Origin: an uncultured Oceanospirillaceae bacterium
GTDB taxonomy: Bacteria > Pseudomonadota > Gammaproteobacteria > Pseudomonadales > Oceanobacteraceae
Assembly: GCA_937974825.1 (NCBI GenBank)
Contig: CALJVD010000130.1
Span: 1-18,785, forward strand
Length of the DNA stretch: 18,785 bases
Direction of reading: 5' to 3'
Positions 15,577 to 18,785 of this stretch are shown in pieces. The position numbers and the translations under genes were made by a program. Within the stretch, counting starts at the first letter, position 1. Each line of letters begins with the position of its first letter. The notes below the pieces were generated by a model. The model had not been told where the DNA came from and ran no database searches. It saw only the letters and a program-made list of their open reading frames with translations.

Positions 15577-15695
15577 GTTAACAGGCAGAGTTAACGTTTG
15601 AATGAGTGGGTTGTTAAACTATTTAATGACCCTATTAATTATTTAATGTTATAAGTCACACTTAGTTACTTAAATAAAAAAGCCGAATATTAAAA

Positions 15696-16091
15696 GTGCG
15701 TATTACTAAGCAAAAACCAACCATCTGGTTGATGTTAGCCACCTTACTGTTAAGCAATGCTATTGTTGCTTGGCACAGTGGTGCGCACTATTTTGAAAAT
15801 CAAGCCAATACTGATTACAGCCAATTTCAGCAGCCCGCTGATACAAAGTTACAGACCACAGCGTCTGTACAGGCATCACAAAAAGCCCCAGCCTCAACCA
15901 CACAGATTCATACAGAGCTTTGTGATATTGGCGTACTGGCCCAAGGCTTTGCTACTGCTGTTACCGGCTCGTTTAACCTACCAACTTTGGCCGCACCTTC
16001 GTTTTGGTTGCGTCTACACAAGCCTGCTCTGGCTGTTGCTCGCTTAATTTTTTCGCGTGATGCTCGCGCCCCTCCTATTGCTCTCTCATAA
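15696..16091 (+). CDS. Small DUF2946-like exported or membrane protein
   Basis: This 131-residue protein starts at a GTG (15696), with a stop a few codons upstream and no obvious Shine-Dalgarno; an ATG at 15732 is the alternative. The N-terminus (MRITKQKPTIWLMLATLLLSNAIVAWHSG) looks like a signal or membrane anchor. It is followed by H27/H31 in a WHSGAHYFEN motif, a Gln/Thr/Ala-rich linker, a lone Cys in ELCDIG (Cys76), a second hydrophobic stretch and a terminal ARAPPIALS. The His pair, the Cys and the RAPP end resemble DUF2946 proteins, small metal-associated proteins often found beside TonB receptors. Here the receptor begins 77 nt later on the same strand. A role in metal handling is inference. 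Confidence 0.6.
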   Translation: MRITKQKPTIWLMLATLLLSNAIVAWHSGAHYFENQANTDYSQFQQPADTKLQTTASVQASQKAPASTTQIHTELCDIGVLAQGFATAVTGSFNLPTLAAPSFWLRLHKPALAVARLIFSRDARAPPIALS

Positions 16092-16167
16092 ATTTCAAAA
16101 CACCTTAATTTAAACTAATTTTATAAAATTGAGTTGCAGCCGTCTTGCGCCTGCACGAGAGAGACCT

Positions 16168-18090
16168 ATGCGTAAATTATTTACTACAGCATCGCTGTTG
16201 GCTGTAGCCAGCAGTGTTGGCAGCCTTAATGCGGCCGCCAATGAAACCCAACTAAGCCAAGTACAGGTTACCGCCAGCGGCCAGCAAAGCGTGGCCAATA
16301 CCTATTTAGACAGCGATAAAATAGACCGGATAAAATCCACTAACTTAGGCGAAACTTTAAACCAGCTGCCGGGCATACAAAGTGCCTCCATGGGGCAGGC
16401 GGTAGGTCGCCCCGTCATTCGAGGTTTGGACGGTGCCCGCGTGCAAATTACCGAAAACGGTTTAAGCACCAGTGATGCTTCCAGCATGAGCCAAGACCAT
16501 GGCGTTAGTATTGAACCCTTCTTAGCCAATAGCATAGAAGTATTAAAAGGTGCCAAAGCGCTTGAATACGGTTCAGGCCATCCGGGTGGTGTGGTTAATG
16601 TCGATAACGGCCGAATTCCTACTCAGTTACCCGAAGAAAAACTCAACGGCCGTTTTGAAAGCCGTTTAGACAGCGTATCCAAAGGCCATACTCAAGCTTT
16701 GCGTTTGGATGCCAGTCAGAATAATGTGGCGCTGCACTTAGATGGCTTATACCGCAACCATAATGACTACAAAACCCCTGCGGGCACTCAATACAACAGC
16801 TATATCAAAACCAAGAACGGTGCCGTTGGCCTGTCGCTGGTGGAAGATTGGGGCTATGTCGGTGCCAGTGCCTCACGTTACTTAAATGATTACGGCGTAC
16901 CTTCAGAAGAGGGTGTTTATATCCCCATGCAGCAAAACCGTTACGAAGTGAAAAGCCGTGTGCTGCAGCCCTTCGGCAACATTCAAGCATTGCAGGCAAT
17001 CGAACTTGAATACGCCCATACCGACTATCAGCACCAAGAAGTAGAAGAGGGCGATGTTGAATCTGAATTCACCAACCAAACCAACGAAGTGCGCATACAA
17101 TTAGAGCATAAACCCTTTGCTGGCTGGCAAGGCAAGCTCGGTGGTCAGTGGACCAATCAGCATTTTGCCGCCTTAGGTGAAGAAACCTTCGTACCTAAAA
17201 CTCAGACGCAAATACAGGGCTTATTCTTATACGAAAAAGCCCAGTTCGACCGCCTAAGCGTCGATTTTGGTGCGCGTATCGACCAGCATAAAAAACAGAC
17301 GCAAGGTTTGGACGAAAAACGTTTCTACCCGCACAGCGTTGCCACCGGCTTTACTTGGAGCTTTCAAGAGCTCTGGGACTTAAGCTTAGAGTTAGAACGT
17401 AATCAGCGTGCGCCCAGTGACGAAGAACTTTACGCCAACGGCCCGCACCATGCGTCACATACCTATGAGACAGGCAACCCTAACCTAGTAGAAGAAACTG
17501 CCAACCAAATAGAATTAGGACTGCACTTTCAAAACTATCTTATCGAAACCAGCCTGTCCGTGTACGCTAATTATTATCAAGATTTTATCTACTTAGCCGA
17601 CACCCAACGCCCTGATAAAGACGGCATGCCCCAAAGAGACTGGCAACAACAAAATGCCCTCTTTAGAGGGGCAGAAGCACAAGCCACCTTCTTCTTAAAA
17701 GAAGGCGTTAATGGTCGTTGGAGCATCAACACCTACGCTGACTACGTGCGTGCCACCTTTAAAGACAATGGCAATGTCCCCCGTATACCCGCAGCACGCC
17801 TAGGCGCTAGCTTGCAATGGCAAAATGATGCTTGGTACTTCGATGTGGGTGGCGTACAGTATTTTCAGCAGAGCGACATTGCTGACAATGGAACTAATAG
17901 CCCAAGTTACCGCCTAATAGACATGCACTTAAATTGGAAACTCATCGACCGCATGGACAGCAGCGTAGAAGTGTATCTCGAAGGTAAAAACCTCAGCAAT
18001 CAAACTATCCGACCGGCAACTTCACTTTTCAAAGATGAAATCTTGCTGCCGGGTAGAAACGTCGCCGCTGGTGTACGTATCCAATTTTAA
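16168..18090 (+). CDS. TonB-dependent outer-membrane receptor, ZnuD-like (probable zinc)
   Basis: This is a 640-residue TonB-dependent receptor from the ATG at 16168, which opens a signal peptide ending near LNAAA before NETQ; the TTG at 16129 adds no plausible signal. A TonB-box-like LSQVQVTAS follows. The plug (about 45-155) carries LNQLPGIQ, GRPVIRGLDGARVQITENG, SSMSQDHGVSIEPF and IEVLKGAKALEYGSG. The barrel has an extracellular YAHTDYQHQEVEEGD segment, ALGEETFVP (335-343) and PHHASHTYETGNPNL (426-440), and ends in Phe. The SxDH plug loop, ALGEE(A/T)FVP and the PHHA..TYE.GNPNL motif are shared with ZnuD-type zinc receptors, so zinc is the most likely substrate. The substrate is inferred. 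Its partner gene is the DUF2946-like protein upstream. Confidence 0.85.
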   Translation: MRKLFTTASLLAVASSVGSLNAAANETQLSQVQVTASGQQSVANTYLDSDKIDRIKSTNLGETLNQLPGIQSASMGQAVGRPVIRGLDGARVQITENGLSTSDASSMSQDHGVSIEPFLANSIEVLKGAKALEYGSGHPGGVVNVDNGRIPTQLPEEKLNGRFESRLDSVSKGHTQALRLDASQNNVALHLDGLYRNHNDYKTPAGTQYNSYIKTKNGAVGLSLVEDWGYVGASASRYLNDYGVPSEEGVYIPMQQNRYEVKSRVLQPFGNIQALQAIELEYAHTDYQHQEVEEGDVESEFTNQTNEVRIQLEHKPFAGWQGKLGGQWTNQHFAALGEETFVPKTQTQIQGLFLYEKAQFDRLSVDFGARIDQHKKQTQGLDEKRFYPHSVATGFTWSFQELWDLSLELERNQRAPSDEELYANGPHHASHTYETGNPNLVEETANQIELGLHFQNYLIETSLSVYANYYQDFIYLADTQRPDKDGMPQRDWQQQNALFRGAEAQATFFLKEGVNGRWSINTYADYVRATFKDNGNVPRIPAARLGASLQWQNDAWYFDVGGVQYFQQSDIADNGTNSPSYRLIDMHLNWKLIDRMDSSVEVYLEGKNLSNQTIRPATSLFKDEILLPGRNVAAGVRIQF

Positions 18091-18117
18091 AATCAAATAA
18101 TCAAACGAGAACAGTTG

Positions 18118-18154
18118 ATAGGTTAAACCTATCGACCTCTTAGATAAGATTAAT
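18118..18154 (+). promoter_or_regulatory. OxyR binding site of ahpC
   Basis: The OxyR pattern is ATAG-n-t-n3-a-n-CTAT, repeated after 7 nt. The first element, ATAGGTTAAACCTAT (18118-18132), matches all 10 defined positions. After a 7-nt spacer, TTAGATAAGATTAAT (18140-18154) matches 7 of 10. The site ends directly at the -35 of the ahpC promoter, the usual place for activation by oxidised OxyR. Confidence 0.85.
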
Positions 18155-18183
18155 TTAACTTATTGAAGAGAAGTCTCTACTAT
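18155..18183 (+). promoter_or_regulatory. ahpC core promoter
   Basis: TTAACT (18155-18160) and TACTAT (18178-18183) are 17 nt apart, each matching 4 of 6 consensus bases. Weak hexamers next to an OxyR site fit an activator-dependent promoter. Transcription should start near 18190, about 30 nt before the ATG. Confidence 0.6.
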
Positions 18184-18220
18184 AGGAACTGTTCTCAAAA
18201 CTAACCAATGGAGCAACAAT

Positions 18221-18778
18221 ATGATTAATACAGAAATCAAACCATTTTCAGCTACCGCATTCAAAAACGGTGAGTTTGTAGAGATTACTGAAGCAGACGT
18301 TAAAGGTAAGTGGGCAATTTTCTTTTTCTACCCAGCAGACTTCACCTTTGTATGTCCGACCGAACTAGGCGACTTAGCCGATAAGTACGAAGAACTACAA
18401 AAGCTAGGCGTTGAAGTGTACTCAGTTTCAACAGACACACACTTCTCTCACAAAGCGTGGCACGATACTTCAGACACCATCGGTAAAATTAAATACTACA
18501 TGGTAGGTGACCAAACCGGCACCATCACCAACAACTTTGGTGTAATGCGTGAAGGTCAAGGTCTAGCAGACCGTGCTACTTTCTTGATCGACCCACAAGG
18601 TGTTATCCAAGCCATGGAAATCACTGCAGAAGGTATTGGTCGTGATGCAGATGACCTAATGCGTAAAGTAAAAGCAGCGCAATACGTTGCCGCTAACCCA
18701 GGTGAAGTATGTCCTGCTAAGTGGAAAGAAGGTGAGGCGACATTGGCTCCTTCTTTAGACTTAGTCGGCAAAATCTAA
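18221..18778 (+). CDS. ahpC: Alkyl hydroperoxide reductase subunit C (typical 2-Cys peroxiredoxin)
   Basis: This peroxidase reduces hydrogen peroxide and organic hydroperoxides in the cytoplasm. It has 185 residues, against 187 in E. coli AhpC. The peroxidatic cysteine lies in DFTFVCPTELGD, the resolving cysteine in NPGEVCPAKWKEG, and the Arg of the active site in ADRATFLIDP. The start is supported by TGGAGC 7 nt upstream. An OxyR site and core promoter lie just upstream, so peroxide induction is expected. The reductase gene ahpF would be expected next, but the window ends 7 nt after the stop. Confidence 0.97.
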   Translation: MINTEIKPFSATAFKNGEFVEITEADVKGKWAIFFFYPADFTFVCPTELGDLADKYEELQKLGVEVYSVSTDTHFSHKAWHDTSDTIGKIKYYMVGDQTGTITNNFGVMREGQGLADRATFLIDPQGVIQAMEITAEGIGRDADDLMRKVKAAQYVAANPGEVCPAKWKEGEATLAPSLDLVGKI

Positions 18779-18785
18779 TTTGGTT

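Noticed and set aside
15577..15595. GTTAAC pair as terminator of rlmB
   Set aside because: The stem is only 6 bp, AT-rich and lacks a T-run; GTTAAC is itself palindromic, so pairing is not specific evidence.
1..18785. CRISPR array, tRNA, rRNA, insertion sequence or prophage
   Set aside because: No regularly spaced repeats, cloverleaf-like sequences, transposase or integrase motifs, or terminal inverted repeats with target duplications were seen.

Overview
The window is chromosomal DNA from a gammaproteobacterium. The evidence is the gene set (hslVU, priA-rpmE, rnr-rlmB, slyD, pgpA), the style of the intrinsic terminators, and the presence of RpoH-, OxyR- and Fur-like control sites. Moderate GC content, a TonB receptor, a Tsx-type porin and Pseudomonas-like order around hslVU suggest an aerobic, probably marine member of the Oceanospirillales/Pseudomonadales side. 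That placement is inference; no rRNA gene is present.

Layout. Positions 1-3666 (minus strand) hold an iron(III) ABC transporter operon, fbpA-fbpB-fbpC. fbpC runs off the left edge, and a Fur-box-like palindrome overlaps the -10 of fbpA. Positions 3816-4593 (minus) hold a Tsx/OmpK-type outer-membrane channel with its own terminator. Positions 4708-7433 (minus) hold priA followed by pgpA. rpmE (plus) diverges from priA and shares a bidirectional terminator with a convergent YcbL-type metallo-beta-lactamase-fold hydrolase (7848-8495, minus). An LPP20-like lipoprotein and slyD follow, also on the minus strand.

From 9832 onward everything is on the plus strand. A near-consensus heat-shock (sigma-32) promoter drives hslV-hslU, which ends in a UUCG-loop terminator. 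A 20-bp perfect palindrome then precedes a DUF971 gene, rnr (TTG start) and rlmB, which look like one transcription unit. Next come a small DUF2946-like protein and a ZnuD-like TonB-dependent receptor, probably a metal (zinc) uptake pair. Last is ahpC (peroxiredoxin) behind a very good OxyR site.

Most genes are housekeeping: replication restart, ribosome and rRNA maturation, proteostasis and phospholipid synthesis. The rest serve metal uptake (Fe3+, probably Zn2+) and peroxide defence. The most interesting content is regulatory: one unexplained 20-bp operator-like palindrome, a 10-bp inverted repeat bracketing the ahpC promoter, and an AT-rich leader with 20-bp-spaced repeats ahead of the DUF2946/receptor pair. 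I saw no mobile element, CRISPR array, tRNA, rRNA, or clear sign of a new defence or biosynthetic system. No gap between genes exceeds 300 bases.
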